Assembly: GCF_000463015.1 (NCBI RefSeq)
Contig: NC_022234.1
Span: 310,001-374,000, forward strand
DNA: 64,000 nucleotides
Reading direction: 5' to 3'
Source: Variovorax paradoxus B4
GTDB taxonomy: Bacteria; Pseudomonadota; Gammaproteobacteria; Burkholderiales; Burkholderiaceae_C
Shown: positions 1 to 9,330 of the stretch, one piece after another
Position numbering within the stretch: position 1 is the stretch's first letter
Layout of the letters: each line of letters starts with the position of its first letter
Translations under genes and position numbers: made by a program
The notes under the pieces: generated by a model
Databases searched by the model: none
What the model saw: the letters and a program-made list of their open reading frames with translations, nothing else
Told to the model about the DNA's origin: nothing

Positions 1-523
1 TGATGACGCCGTCGATGCTCCAGGTGAAGTTGTATCGAAGGCTGTTGGTGGCGTTGCGTGTCAGCGCGCCGACGCGCAGGCGCAGGTCGTAGAGCTCGTC
101 GAAGTGCCCCGCCAGGTGGCCGCCGAGCATGCCGATCACGCCCGGCGCGAGGCCGCTTTGCGGCATCAGCACCGACGTGGCTTCATGGGAAAGCTGGCGG
201 ATGGCATGGGTGGCTGCCACGTCTTCCGTCAAGTCGAAATAATGGACGCCCAACCGGGCCGCCTGCGTGGCCACGCGCGCGGCCAGGAAGAAGGGCAGCG
301 CGTTGATGACCACCGTGTGCGAGGCCAGTTCACCGGCCAGCGCTGCCTCGTCTTCCACGTTCAGCGTGATCTGCCGCACCAGCGGATCGCTGGACGGCTT
401 GCCGGCGCGCTGGTCGGCCAGCGTCACGGGAATGCGGTGGTATTCGGCGATCATGTCCGCCACCGTGCTGCCCACCTTGCCCGCACCCAGCACCAGAACA
501 CTCTTGACTTGCAGCTTCGACAT
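1..523 (-). CDS. Saccharopine-dehydrogenase-like NAD(P) reductase (3' part missing)
   Basis: The gene starts with ATG at 523 and runs off the left edge, so only about 174 residues are visible. The N-terminus is a Rossmann dinucleotide fold with a GAGKVG loop near residues 13-18. It is followed by segments typical of the saccharopine dehydrogenase/Lys9 family, such as VVINALPFF and HYFDLTED. Members oxidise or reduce amino-acid-like adducts with NAD(P). It is the last visible gene of the minus-strand Bug/amidohydrolase operon, which suggests a role in that pathway rather than in lysine synthesis; this is inference. The true length and substrate cannot be judged. Confidence 0.8.
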   Translation of the reverse strand, partial: MSKLQVKSVLVLGAGKVGSTVADMIAEYHRIPVTLADQRAGKPSSDPLVRQITLNVEDEAALAGELASHTVVINALPFFLAARVATQAARLGVHYFDLTEDVAATHAIRQLSHEATSVLMPQSGLAPGVIGMLGGHLAGHFDELYDLRLRVGALTRNATNSLRYNFTWSIDGVI

Positions 524-658
524 TTTGTTTCTCCAGAAAGGAGCTACGGCTCCATGGAGAAAATGTAGAAGCGAAGGCTGGCAGGCGGTAGAGAGCAGAA
601 CGGCGAAGGCGGCAGTCTTCTCGACGTTTCGACGAAGCCGCGTGACGTTTCGGAGGAC

Positions 659-1585
659 TCAGGCTCCGCGCCGCCCGCGGTGCAGCATCAATCCCGGCGC
701 GTCCAGCTGCGCCATCAGAATGTTCCCATGGGTCGAATCGGTCACGTAGAGCGTGCTGCGGTCCTTGCCGCCGAAGGCAAGGTTGGTCGTGGAAGCCTCC
801 GCCGGTCCCCGAAGAACGATGACCGGCTCGGCACGGGCGTTCAGCAGCCAGACATAGCCCAGGCCCGGATTGGCGACGACCACGCGTCCTTTCGCATCGA
901 CCGCCAGGCCGTCGGGTCCACTCGGACCGTACGAGGTGAAGAACTGGCTCACCTTGGCGACGCTGCCATCGGCCAGCAGCGGCACGCGCCACACGCAGTT
1001 GCCGCGCGTCACCGCCAGGTAGAGCAGCTTGCCGTCGGGCGAGAGCGCCACGCCGTTCGGGCTGGGCACGTTGCCCAGCAGCAGATCGAGCTGCCCGTCC
1101 GGCCGCAGCCGGTAGAGGCGGCCCGTGGGGTCGTGCAGCCCGGTCTGGCCCTGGTCGGTGAAGTAGACGTTGCCCTGCGCGTCCAGCACCAGGTCGTTCA
1201 CGCCCTTGAAGCGCTCGGTGTTGCGCCGCTGCAGGTGAGGCGTGACGGCGCCGGTGCGCACGTCGATGCGCATCAGGCCATTCTTGTAGTCGGTGACGAG
1301 CAGCGTGTGCGCGTCCAGGAACTTCATGCCGTTCGGCTCGCCGTCGTATTCGGCCACCAGGGTCCACGCACCGGCCGGATCGATGCGGAAGACGCGGCCG
1401 AACGGGATGTCCGCCACGTAGAGGTTGCCGGCCTCGTCGAACACCGGCCCCTCGAGAAACGAGTCGGTGGCCTGGCCGCCGCGGTTGGCGTCGGCCCAGG
1501 CGCTGGGCTCGCGCCGGCGCAGGGCGCCGGGCATGCGCGTGAACACTTCGAGTTCTCGGACTTCGGGGGGCTGCAGAAGGAACAA
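659..1585 (-). CDS. SMP-30/gluconolactonase/LRE family protein
   Basis: A 308-residue beta-propeller protein of the SMP-30/gluconolaconase (regucalcin) family. Blades contain the usual repeats, e.g. EGPVFDEAGNLYVAD near the N-terminus, DLVLDAQGNVYFTD in the middle and PDGLAVDAKGRVVVAN later. Family members are metal-dependent lactonases. No signal peptide is evident, so it is probably cytoplasmic. The start is a TTG at 1585 preceded by GGAG at suitable spacing. It follows the LigI-like amidohydrolase in the same operon, consistent with a second hydrolytic step on a lactone-like intermediate; that role is inferred. Confidence 0.85.
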   Translation of the reverse strand: MFLLQPPEVRELEVFTRMPGALRRREPSAWADANRGGQATDSFLEGPVFDEAGNLYVADIPFGRVFRIDPAGAWTLVAEYDGEPNGMKFLDAHTLLVTDYKNGLMRIDVRTGAVTPHLQRRNTERFKGVNDLVLDAQGNVYFTDQGQTGLHDPTGRLYRLRPDGQLDLLLGNVPSPNGVALSPDGKLLYLAVTRGNCVWRVPLLADGSVAKVSQFFTSYGPSGPDGLAVDAKGRVVVANPGLGYVWLLNARAEPVIVLRGPAEASTTNLAFGGKDRSTLYVTDSTHGNILMAQLDAPGLMLHRGRRGA

Positions 1586-1649
1586 GGGTGTCTCCGTCGC
1601 GGCGCCGGCGCCGCAGGGTGTGAAGGAAGGTGCGGCGTGTTGGTGGCGG

Positions 1650-2537
1650 TCAGGCCTCGCCGAAGCCGTAGAGCCGTGCCGGGTTGTCGACGAGGATACG
1701 GTCCATCACGCCGTCATCGCCGCACCAGGCGCGCAGCACGTCCACCAGGCCGGCGTCGTCGACCGTGCCCGGTGCCTCTGTGGTGTGGGGCCAGTCGCTG
1801 CCCCAGAGCATGCGCTCCGGCGCGGCCTGCACCAGCGCGCGCCCCAGCGCATGGGTGTCGCCATAGGCCGGCGCGCCCTCCCGCGAGCGCATGTAGACGC
1901 CGGACAGCTTCACCCAGGTGTTGCCCCTGTCGAGCAGCCGGCGCAGCGTGGCGAAGGCGGCGCCGGCCGGCCCTTCGGCGGGATCGATGCGCGCCATGTG
2001 GTCGATCACGAGCGAGGCGGGCAAGGCCTCGAGCAACGGCGCCAGTTCGACCAGCTGCCCGGGGTGGACGAAGACCTGGATGTGCCATCCCAGGCGCGCC
2101 GCCTTGCGTGCGAGCGCCGTCAGCATTTCCGGCGTGGTGGCGCCCCAGGATTGCGGCGTCACGAAGTTCACGCGGAATCCGCACACGCGCTGCGCCGCGA
2201 GGCGCTCGAGCTGCGCATCGTTCACCTCGGCGCCGACCACCGCGACGCCGCGCGCGCTCGTTCCGAGCCGCGCCAGCGCGTCGAGCATGCAGGCGTTGTC
2301 GGTGCCATAGGTCGACGGGTTCACGACCACCGTGCGCGACGTGCCCAGCCGCTTCTGGAGCTGGCGATAGGCGGCGACCTCGGCGCGGGGCGGCTGCCGC
2401 TTCCAGTGCCGCGAGGGCGCGAACCGCGGATCGAAGATGTGCATGTGGCTGTCGCAGGCGTTGGCGGGCAGCCTGCGCGACGGGCGATCGAGCCCGACCG
2501 AATGCGGCACGGGATGCCTGAGCGGGAGATCGGCCAT
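1650..2537 (-). CDS. Amidohydrolase, LigI-like (2-pyrone-4,6-dicarboxylate hydrolase type)
   Basis: A 295-residue TIM-barrel metal hydrolase (Amidohydro_2). The metal-binding motif HMH lies in ACDSHMHIFDP near residue 30. LWGSDWPH near the C-terminus carries the catalytic Asp typical of LigI-like enzymes, and VNPSTYGTDN is also characteristic. LigI opens 2-pyrone-4,6-dicarboxylate in protocatechuate 4,5-cleavage. Its stop is close to the next gene and the ATG lies only 7 bases after the stop of the upstream Bug gene. The exact substrate is unknown. A paralogue is encoded at 7245-8153. Confidence 0.85.
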   Translation of the reverse strand: MADLPLRHPVPHSVGLDRPSRRLPANACDSHMHIFDPRFAPSRHWKRQPPRAEVAAYRQLQKRLGTSRTVVVNPSTYGTDNACMLDALARLGTSARGVAVVGAEVNDAQLERLAAQRVCGFRVNFVTPQSWGATTPEMLTALARKAARLGWHIQVFVHPGQLVELAPLLEALPASLVIDHMARIDPAEGPAGAAFATLRRLLDRGNTWVKLSGVYMRSREGAPAYGDTHALGRALVQAAPERMLWGSDWPHTTEAPGTVDDAGLVDVLRAWCGDDGVMDRILVDNPARLYGFGEA

Positions 2538-2544
2538 TGGCGCG

Positions 2545-3501
2545 TCAGTCGAGCTTGATGTTGCCCTGGCGGATCACCTCGGCCCACTTCGCGTCTTCCT
2601 TCTTCAGGAAGGCCGCGAACTCGGCCGGCGTGGAGCCGACGGCCTGCACGCCGACGTCGGTGAAGCGCTGCTTCACTTCTTCTTCCTTCAGCACCTCGAC
2701 CAGCGCCTTGTGCAGCTTCGCGGCGACGGGCTCGGGCGTGCCGGCCGGCAGCAGCAGGCCGTTCCACTCGAAGGCCTCGTAGCCCGGCACGACCGATTCG
2801 GCCACCGTCGGCACGTCCGGCAGGCGCCTGGAGCGCTCGGGCGACGAGATCGCGAGCGCCCGCAGCTTGCCCGAGGACACCAGCGGATAGGACGCCGCGA
2901 TGGTGCTGAACATGAAGTCGACCTGGCCGCCGGTCACGTCCACGATGGCGGGTCCGCCGCTCTTGTAGCCGACGTGCACCATGTCGAGGTCGAGCCGCTG
3001 GCGCAACAGCTCCGCCGCCAGCCGCTGCACGGTGCCGCTGCCGCCGGAGGCGAAGTTCAGCTTGCCCGGTGCGGCCTTGGCCTTGGCAACCAGGTCCTTC
3101 ACGTCCCTGATCGGCGACTCGGCCCTGACGATGAGGATGTTCGGCGCCAGCGAGACCAGCGCCAGCGGCTGCAGCGCATTGGCCGCATACGGCATGCGCG
3201 GGAACAGGTGCGGATTGATGGAGTAGGGCGTGGCGTCGTAGAGCACGGTGTAGCCGTCGGCCGGGGCCTTGGCGGCAATGCTCGCGCCGATGGTCCCGCT
3301 CGCGCCGGGGCGGTTGTCGACGATCACGCTGGTGCCCAGCTTCACGCCCATGCGCACGGCGAGCACGCGCGCCAGCGCATCGGCCGAGCCGCCGGGCGCG
3401 TAAGGGACGACCAAGGTGATCGGACGCTCGGGAAAGGCGGCATGCGCCGAGGCTGCAGCCAGGAAGCAGATCGCCAGCACGCGGCGGATGAAGGTTTTCA
3501 T
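2545..3501 (-). CDS. Bug/TctC-type tripartite tricarboxylate transporter receptor
   Basis: A 318-residue periplasmic solute receptor. An N-terminal signal peptide (MKTFIRRVLAICFLAAASAHA) should be cleaved after the AHA. It is followed by the family hallmark FPERPITLVVPYAPGGSAD. Later conserved pieces include IVDNRPGASG and GYKSGGPAIVDV. Bug proteins bind carboxylates or amides and normally deliver them to a TctA/TctB permease, but no TctAB genes are visible here. It is one of four Bug genes in the same operon, which is unusual; redundancy, different ligands or signalling roles are all possible. Confidence 0.92.
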   Translation of the reverse strand: MKTFIRRVLAICFLAAASAHAAFPERPITLVVPYAPGGSADALARVLAVRMGVKLGTSVIVDNRPGASGTIGASIAAKAPADGYTVLYDATPYSINPHLFPRMPYAANALQPLALVSLAPNILIVRAESPIRDVKDLVAKAKAAPGKLNFASGGSGTVQRLAAELLRQRLDLDMVHVGYKSGGPAIVDVTGGQVDFMFSTIAASYPLVSSGKLRALAISSPERSRRLPDVPTVAESVVPGYEAFEWNGLLLPAGTPEPVAAKLHKALVEVLKEEEVKQRFTDVGVQAVGSTPAEFAAFLKKEDAKWAEVIRQGNIKLD

Positions 3502-3555
3502 GTGTCGTCTCGATGAATGGTTGGGTAGGCAGGAGCAAGAGCGCAGCGCATCCGC

Positions 3556-4533
3556 TCACTCTGCTTTCAGGTCGAGGGCGTGTGCGAGCTCGCCATAGGC
3601 TTTCACTTCGTTGGCGAGCTGCGCGCCGAACGCTTCGGCACAGGTGCTCCGCGCTTCCATTCCGAGCATCCGAAGCTTCTCCACCGTCGCGGGCGCGCTG
3701 GCAAACTCGGTCGCCACGCGCCGCAGCGCGGCCAGGACCTGCGGCGGCGTTTGCGCCGGCGCCAGCAGGCCATACCAGGCGTCGGCGGAGTAGCCCTTGA
3801 TGCCGGCCTCCTCGAAGGTCGGCACGCCCGGTAGCAGCGCCGAACGCTTGGGCGCGGCGACCGCGAGTGCGCGCAGCTTGCCGGCTTGCACTTGCGGGAG
3901 GACCGACCCCAGGGTTGCAAAGGAACTGTCCACCTGTCCGCCCATCAGGTCGGTCATGGCCTGGGCGGCGCCCTTGTAGGGAATGTGGTTCATCGAGGTG
4001 CCGGTCAGCCGCGTGAACTGTTCGCTCGCGAAATGGCCGGAGCTGCCGCTTCCCGGCGTGGCATAGGTGCGCTTGCCGGGCGCTGCCTTCACCTCCCGCA
4101 GAAACTCGCCGACCGTGCTGGCGGCCATCGTCGGCCCGACCACCAGCACCGTCGGACTCGCTGCCAGCGAGCACACCGGGGCGAACGAACGGACTGCGTC
4201 GAATTTCACCCGATGGCTGTAGAGCGCCGGGATCATCGTGTGGTTGGTCGCACCCAGCAGCAAGGTGTAGCCATCCGGTGCGGCTGCGGCCACGGCTTCC
4301 GCCGCCAGGATCGTGTTGGCGCCCGGCTTGTTGTCGACCACGAAAGGCTGGCCGAGCGCGCGCGCGGCATGCTCGGCGAATGCGCGCGCGACGGTGTCGG
4401 TCGGGCCTCCCGCGGAAAAACCCACAAGGATTCGTACCGGCTTGGCGGGCCACGCGGTCTGTGCAGCGGCGGGCAGTGCCGCGCACAGCCCCATTGAAAC
4501 GGCCAGCGACACGGTCGCCAGATGGATCTTCAT
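3556..4533 (-). CDS. Bug/TctC-type tripartite tricarboxylate transporter receptor
   Basis: A 325-residue receptor. The start was placed at the ATG at 4533 because the protein then begins with a clean signal peptide ([25 protein letters not shown]). The frame stays open further upstream, but that part overlaps the dehydrogenase gene and has no signal peptide. The mature part begins with [19 protein letters not shown], the Bug hallmark, followed by VDNKPGANT and HIPYKGAAQ. Second Bug receptor counted from the operon's 3' end, directly downstream of the D-2-hydroxyacid dehydrogenase. The ligand cannot be predicted. Confidence 0.92.
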   Translation of the reverse strand: MKIHLATVSLAVSMGLCAALPAAAQTAWPAKPVRILVGFSAGGPTDTVARAFAEHAARALGQPFVVDNKPGANTILAAEAVAAAAPDGYTLLLGATNHTMIPALYSHRVKFDAVRSFAPVCSLAASPTVLVVGPTMAASTVGEFLREVKAAPGKRTYATPGSGSSGHFASEQFTRLTGTSMNHIPYKGAAQAMTDLMGGQVDSSFATLGSVLPQVQAGKLRALAVAAPKRSALLPGVPTFEEAGIKGYSADAWYGLLAPAQTPPQVLAALRRVATEFASAPATVEKLRMLGMEARSTCAEAFGAQLANEVKAYGELAHALDLKAE

Positions 4534-4607
4534 AGCTTGTCTCTCGTTGTTGGAAGCTGCGGCGCGTTTGCCAGGCACGCGTTCGGCGGACGTGGCGCCG
4601 CCGAAGT

Positions 4608-5534
4608 TCAGTTCGCGACCGGCTGCCGGGCGAGCACGTGCAACACGTTCTTCGCCGCGCCGACGCCCATGTTCACATAGGCATCGCCGGTCACGCCGCC
4701 GATGTGCGGGCTCAGCACGAAGTTCTTCTCGCCCTGGAAAGGATGGCCCGCGGCCATGGGCTCGACCGCGAAGCTGTCCAGGCCCGCCATGCCGACCTGG
4801 CCCGAGCGCACCGCGGCCAGCAGCGCCGCCTCGTCGACGAGGCCGCCGCGCGCGGTGTTCACCAGGATCACGCCGCGCTTGCACCGGGCCAGCGTGCCGG
4901 CGTTGACCAGGCCGCGGTTGTCTTCCGTCAGCGGGCAGTGCAGCGAGATCGCATCGGACTCGCGCCAGATCGCCGGCAGGTCGACGGCCGTCACATGCGG
5001 CGGAGGATTCGCGGCATAGGGATCGAAGCCGATCACGCGCATGCCCAGCGCATCGGCCATGCGGGCAAAGCGCAGCCCGATCGCCCCCAGGCCGATCAGC
5101 CCGATGGTGCGGCCGCCGAGCTCGAGGCTCTTGTGCGTGGCCTTGTCCCAGTGGCCAGTGTGCATGCGCGCGTCCAGCGCCACGACCGACTTGGCGCAGA
5201 CCAGCAGCAGCGCCAGCGCCTGCTCGGCCACCGCGGCGGCGTTCGCGCCCACGGCCGCGACCACCTCGATGCCGCGCGCCTGGGCCGCGGCCTTGTCGAT
5301 GGTGTCGGTGCCGCTGCCGTGCTTGGAGATCACGCGCAGCGAGTGCGCCGCGTCCATCACCGCGGCGCCGACCTTGCCGTAGCGCACGATGATGGCCACG
5401 GGATCGTGCGCGCGGCACAGCGCCACCAGGTCGTCCTCGGTCGGCGTCTTGCCGGCGTAGACGATCTCGTGGCCCTCGAGCAGCGCGATGGCCTGCGGCG
5501 CGAGGTCGGCACCGGTCACCACGATGGTGCTCAC
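4608..5534 (-). CDS. D-2-hydroxyacid dehydrogenase (NAD-dependent)
   Basis: A 308-residue protein. The start was set at the GTG at 5534: it overlaps the stop of the upstream RraA-like gene as GTGA and is preceded by AGGAG. The N-terminal catalytic domain is followed by the NAD-binding Rossmann domain with GLIGLGAIG near the middle. Conserved blocks include [25 protein letters not shown] and LSPHIGG, which supplies the catalytic His. Such enzymes interconvert 2-oxoacids and D-2-hydroxyacids. Coupling with an RraA-fold aldolase candidate suggests handling of a 2-oxoacid product; the exact substrate is unknown. Confidence 0.9.
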   Translation of the reverse strand: MSTIVVTGADLAPQAIALLEGHEIVYAGKTPTEDDLVALCRAHDPVAIIVRYGKVGAAVMDAAHSLRVISKHGSGTDTIDKAAAQARGIEVVAAVGANAAAVAEQALALLLVCAKSVVALDARMHTGHWDKATHKSLELGGRTIGLIGLGAIGLRFARMADALGMRVIGFDPYAANPPPHVTAVDLPAIWRESDAISLHCPLTEDNRGLVNAGTLARCKRGVILVNTARGGLVDEAALLAAVRSGQVGMAGLDSFAVEPMAAGHPFQGEKNFVLSPHIGGVTGDAYVNMGVGAAKNVLHVLARQPVAN

Positions 5535-6220
5535 AGGGCCTCTCCTTCCTTGAGCACGCCGGCCGTGCGCAGCGCGCTGTTCAGCCACTTGACTGCGGTG
5601 TCGCCTTCCTTGATGGCGGCAATGCGTGCGGCCTCGTCGCTGACCTTGCGGGCCGCCGCGGGCAGCAGCGCCTCGATCTTCTCGCGCTCGACCACCACCA
5701 CGCCGTCGCCGTCGGCAATCACGAAGTCGCCCGGGCGCACCGTGACGTCGCCGACCGAGACCGGATGTCCGATGCGCCCGGCGATGTTCTTGGTCGGACC
5801 GTTCGGGTTGGTGCCCACGCAGAACACGGGAAAGTCCATCTCGTCGATCTCGAGGCTGTCGCGGCAGGCGCCGTCCATCACCACGCCCGCGATGCCGAGC
5901 TTCTGGCAGGCCGTCATCATGATGGTGCCCATGAGCGCCGAGCCTTGGTCGCCCTTGCCGTCGATCACCAGCACGTCGCCGGGCCTGGCCATCGCGATGG
6001 CGGCGTGGATCATGAGGTTGTCGCCGGGGCGCACCTCCACCGTGAAGGCGGAGCCGGCCAGCTTCATGCGCGGGCGCAGCGCCTTGATGCGGCCATGCAT
6101 CGCGCCTCGGCGGCCGGCCACGTCGGCCAGGATGGCGGGCTGGAAATGCGCGGCCTGCGCCACGATGTGCGCGGGCACGCGCTCGAAATTGCGAATGATG
6201 TCGGGAGGGTTGGAGGACAT
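5531..6220 (-). CDS. RraA-fold protein, HMG/CHA aldolase-like
   Basis: A 229-residue RraA/menG-like protein. ATG at 6220 gives [16 protein letters not shown]. The family core is clear: [11 protein letters not shown], then [23 protein letters not shown] and [10 protein letters not shown], which carries the R-x-x-D type residues that bind the metal-pyruvate enolate in 4-hydroxy-4-methyl-2-oxoglutarate aldolases. With two LigI-like hydrolases in the same operon, an aldolase role in a 4,5-cleavage-like pathway is more likely than RNase E regulation. It overlaps the dehydrogenase start by four bases. Confidence 0.85.
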   Translation of the reverse strand: MSSNPPDIIRNFERVPAHIVAQAAHFQPAILADVAGRRGAMHGRIKALRPRMKLAGSAFTVEVRPGDNLMIHAAIAMARPGDVLVIDGKGDQGSALMGTIMMTACQKLGIAGVVMDGACRDSLEIDEMDFPVFCVGTNPNGPTKNIAGRIGHPVSVGDVTVRPGDFVIADGDGVVVVEREKIEALLPAAARKVSDEAARIAAIKEGDTAVKWLNSALRTAGVLKEGEAL

Positions 6221-6260
6221 GGGTTCTCTCTCGGGAATGGAAAAAGGTAAATGGACGGGC

Positions 6261-7248
6261 TCAGTCCATCCGGACGCCGGCGTCCTTGATGACCCGGCCC
6301 CATTTGGCGAGGTCGGCTTTCTGGGTATCGGCAAGCTGCTGTGGCGTGCTGCCGACCAGCGTGATGCCGAGCCGGTCGGCCATGGCGGCAACTTCGGGGT
6401 CCTTCAGGATGCGCACGATCTCCTGGTTGAGGCGCTGCACCGTCGCTGCGGGCGTGCCGGCGGGGGCATAGACGGCCTGCCACTGCTCCACCACGAAGTC
6501 CTTGAAGCCCGCCTCGCCCATGGTCGGCACGTCGGGCAGGGCCTTGAGCCGTGCCGCGGAGGTCACGGCCAGTGCGCGCAGCCGGCCGCCCTGGATGTGC
6601 GGCAGCGCTGCGGCCACTGGCGCGAACATGAAGGTCGCGTGGCCGGCGAGAACGTCCTGGACGGCTGGCGTATCGCCCTTGTAGGGCACGTGCGTCATGC
6701 GCGCGCCGGTCTGCAGACGCAGCAGCTCGCCCTGCATCTGCAGGATGGTGCCGGTGCCGCCGGAGGCAAAAGACAATGTGTCGGGCTGGGCCTTGGCCCG
6801 CTCCACGAGTTCGCGCACTGCGCGCAATGGCTGGCTGCTGCCGACCACCAGCACGTGCGGGATTGTTCCGATCAACGCGACGGGCTCGAAGGCCTTGATC
6901 GGGTCGTACTGCATCTTCGGCACCAGGTTGGGCACGATGGCCTGCGGTCCGATCGAGGTTCCGAGCAGGGTGTAGCCGTCGGGCGCGGCCCTTGCCACGA
7001 AGGCGGATCCGATGGTGCCCGTGGCACCAGCCTTGTTGTCGACGATCAGCGTTGTGCCGAGCGATGCACCCAGGCGCAAGGCAATCGCGCGGCCCAGGAT
7101 ATCCGTCGTGCCCCCCCGGCGGATAGGGCACCACCCAGGTCATGGGCCGGCCGGCTGGCCAATCGCCTTGTGCCTTGGCAGGCGCTGTTGCAATGGCCAG
7201 AAGCGACAGGGCGATGGCGGCAAGGGCGCGCCGGCGGAACGGGGTCAT
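6261..7248 (-). pseudogene. Bug/TctC-type receptor, frameshifted at a C7 run
   Basis: The ATG at 7248 overlaps the stop of the upstream amidohydrolase and gives a good signal peptide (MTPFRRRALAAIALSLLAIA...) and the hallmark MTWVVPYPPGG. The reading frame then breaks at the seven-C run at 7111-7117 (G7 on the coding strand). From there the rest of the receptor continues in another frame: RAIALRLGASLGTTLIVDNKAGATG through to the end at 6261. Removing one base restores GGTTDILGRAIA, the expected family sequence. This is either a true frameshift, a phase-variable tract or a homopolymer sequencing error. All other family features are intact. Confidence 0.8.
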
Positions 7249-8153
7249 GGTTGTCCTTTGCGGGAAGGGAGATCGAAGCCGTAGAGCACGGCCGGGTTGT
7301 CGACCAGCACGCGGCGCAGGGCAGCCGCGTCGCCGGCCCACTGCGCGAGCAGTTCCATCTGCTGGGCGTCGTCGGGCATCGGTTGATGGCCCGCAGTGGC
7401 CGACGCGTGGGGCCAGTCGCTTCCCCACACGACGCGCTCGGGAGCGGCCTGCAGGTAGCCGCGCGCCAGCGGCGCGACGTCGGCGTAGGCTGGCGGGCCG
7501 GCTTCGCTCACGATGTAGCCGCCCGACAACTTCACCCAGGCCCGGCCTGCGTCGAGCAGCCGATGGATCAGCCGATGGGCCGGATGCCGTTGTGCAAGCG
7601 ACGGCGGGATGCGCCCCAGATGGTCGAAGACGATGGGAACCGGCAACTGCAAGAGCCGGCTTTCGAGTGCAGCCAGCACCTCCGGCGCAGCCAGCAGCTG
7701 GAGGTGCCATCCGTACGGCGCTGCACGCGCCGCCAGCGCTTCGAGTTGCTGCGGCGATTTCGCGACCCCCAGCGAAAGGTTGAGGCGAATGCCACGGACA
7801 CCCACGGCATGCAGCATCTGGAGCTCCGCATCGCCGACCAGTTCGTCGACCACGGCGACGCCACGCGAACCGTCGCCGTAGCCGGCCAGCGCCTGGCACA
7901 TCGGGCGGTTGTCGGTGCCGTAGGTCGATGGCGTCACGAATACCACCCGTTCGGTCCCGGTGCGCCGCTGCAGTTGCCGATAGTCGGCGACGTTCGCGTC
8001 CGGTGGCATGAGTCGCGCGCCCGGCACGGCGGGAACGCGCCCGTCGTACACGTGCACGTGGCAATCGCATGCGCCGGCGGGCACGCGGACCTGCGTGCGG
8101 CCTTGTCCCGCAGAGAACGGTGCCGTCACCTTCTCTTCATCCAGCGTCTGCAT
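7245..8153 (-). CDS. Amidohydrolase, LigI-like (second copy)
   Basis: A 302-residue TIM-barrel hydrolase paralogous to the one at 1650-2537. It has ACDCHVHVYDG near residue 30 (metal HxH), VTPSTYGTDN, WVKLSGGY and VWGSDWPHA with the catalytic Asp. Overlapping ATGA junction with the following Bug gene indicates translational coupling. Two paralogous amidohydrolases in one operon suggest related substrates or two successive ring- or ester-opening steps. Starts nearer the middle of the N-terminus are possible, but ATG at 8153 keeps the whole barrel. Confidence 0.85.
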   Translation of the reverse strand: MQTLDEEKVTAPFSAGQGRTQVRVPAGACDCHVHVYDGRVPAVPGARLMPPDANVADYRQLQRRTGTERVVFVTPSTYGTDNRPMCQALAGYGDGSRGVAVVDELVGDAELQMLHAVGVRGIRLNLSLGVAKSPQQLEALAARAAPYGWHLQLLAAPEVLAALESRLLQLPVPIVFDHLGRIPPSLAQRHPAHRLIHRLLDAGRAWVKLSGGYIVSEAGPPAYADVAPLARGYLQAAPERVVWGSDWPHASATAGHQPMPDDAQQMELLAQWAGDAAALRRVLVDNPAVLYGFDLPSRKGQP

Positions 8154-8181
8154 GGCGAGCCCCGATCCGCTGCGGCTTTGG

Positions 8182-9195
8182 TCAATCGACCTTGGCGCCG
8201 GATTCCTTGACGACCTTGCCCCAGCGCACCGCTTCTTCGCGGATGTAGGCGCCGAACTCCTCCGGCGTGCTGCCCTTCACCTCGGCGCCCTGGCTGGCGA
8301 GCTTGCGCTTGACCTCGGGGTCCTGCAGCGCCTTGTTGAACGCCGCGTTGAGCTTGGCCACCACGTCCTTCGGCAGGCCGGCCGGACCCGCCACGCCGAA
8401 CCATGTCGCGGCCTCGAAGCCCTTGTAGCCCGACTCGTCCACCGTCGGCGCATCCGGCAGGTCGGTGGTGCGCTTGCGCGAGGTGACGACGATCGGGCGC
8501 ATCTTGCCGCTCTTGATGTGCCCGATCAGTGTCGGCACCGAGGACATGTACATCTGGACCTGGCCCCCGATCAGGTCGGTCGATCCCTGCGCGGCGCCCT
8601 TGTAGGGCACGTGGGTGAACCTGACGCTGGCAGTCTTCTGGAAGAGCTCGGTCGCCAGGTGCGCCACCGTGCCGCTGCCCGAGCTCGCGTAGTTGAGCGC
8701 CTCGGGCCTGGCCCTGGCCGCAGCCACCACGTCGGCCAGCGTCCTGTACGGCGAGTCGGCCGCCACCACCAGCACCAGCGGCGCGCTGGCAACGAGGCCG
8801 ATCGGCGCCAGGTCCTTTTCCGGGCTGTACGGCAGCTTGGCGTAGAGCGTGGGATTGATCGCCAGGTTGCTGGTCTGGCCGAGCACCAGCGTGTAGCCGT
8901 CGGGCGCCGCCTTGGCGGCCGCATCGACCCCGAGGTTGCCGCCCGAGCCGGGTTTGTTGTCGATGACGATCGACCAGCCGTTGCTGGTGGCGACCTTGTT
9001 GGCAACCTCACGCGCAATCAGGTCGGTGCCGCCGCCGGCCGGGAACGGCACGATCAGCCGGATCGGCCGCGACGGATAGGAGGCCTGCGCAAAGGCGCCG
9101 GCGGGTGCGAGGAGGGTGGCGCCGGCCACCAGGGCTGCGGCGGCGATGGCAAGACGACGACGCGAAGCGCCGGCACGAAGCGGGAAAGAGGGCAT
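8182..9195 (-). CDS. Bug/TctC-type receptor, first gene after the LysR regulator
   Basis: A 337-residue receptor. The ATG at 9195 was chosen because it follows GGAGAC and starts a signal peptide (MPSFPLRAGASRRRLAIAAA... ending GAFAQA). The mature N-terminus is YPSRPIRLIVPFPAGGGTD, followed by VIDNKPGSGGN, THVPYKGAAQG and a C-terminal EEAVRWGKVVKESGAKVD. All regions typical of the family are present at normal length. It is the best candidate for the principal receptor of the operon because it is nearest the promoter. Confidence 0.92.
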   Translation of the reverse strand: MPSFPLRAGASRRRLAIAAAALVAGATLLAPAGAFAQASYPSRPIRLIVPFPAGGGTDLIAREVANKVATSNGWSIVIDNKPGSGGNLGVDAAAKAAPDGYTLVLGQTSNLAINPTLYAKLPYSPEKDLAPIGLVASAPLVLVVAADSPYRTLADVVAAARARPEALNYASSGSGTVAHLATELFQKTASVRFTHVPYKGAAQGSTDLIGGQVQMYMSSVPTLIGHIKSGKMRPIVVTSRKRTTDLPDAPTVDESGYKGFEAATWFGVAGPAGLPKDVVAKLNAAFNKALQDPEVKRKLASQGAEVKGSTPEEFGAYIREEAVRWGKVVKESGAKVD

Positions 9196-9330
9196 GAACT
9201 TGTCTCCAGTGGCCGAACTGCCCGGCCCTGTGAAGCGGGTCCGGTGCGTTCGATGGAGGCAAGTATTGGCTCTGGTTCGCCAGCGGTCCAATCGATAATT
9301 TCTTGGAACCGATAAATCCCGCTTGGGGTA
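9196..9330. promoter_or_regulatory. Putative operon control region with repeated CGATAA
   Basis: The 135-base gap between the LysR stop and the first Bug gene contains two direct CGATAA hexamers, at 9293-9298 and 9310-9315 on the plus strand, 17 bases apart, in a locally AT-richer patch. This is the expected place for a promoter of the catabolic genes and for a LysR binding site. No strong sigma-70 promoter was recognised, so the assignment is tentative. Confidence 0.35.

Noticed and set aside
4638..8210. Long plus-strand open frame across the Bug/amidohydrolase operon
   Set aside because: It runs over the complement of several recognised genes and has no family motifs; it is a shadow of GC-rich codons.
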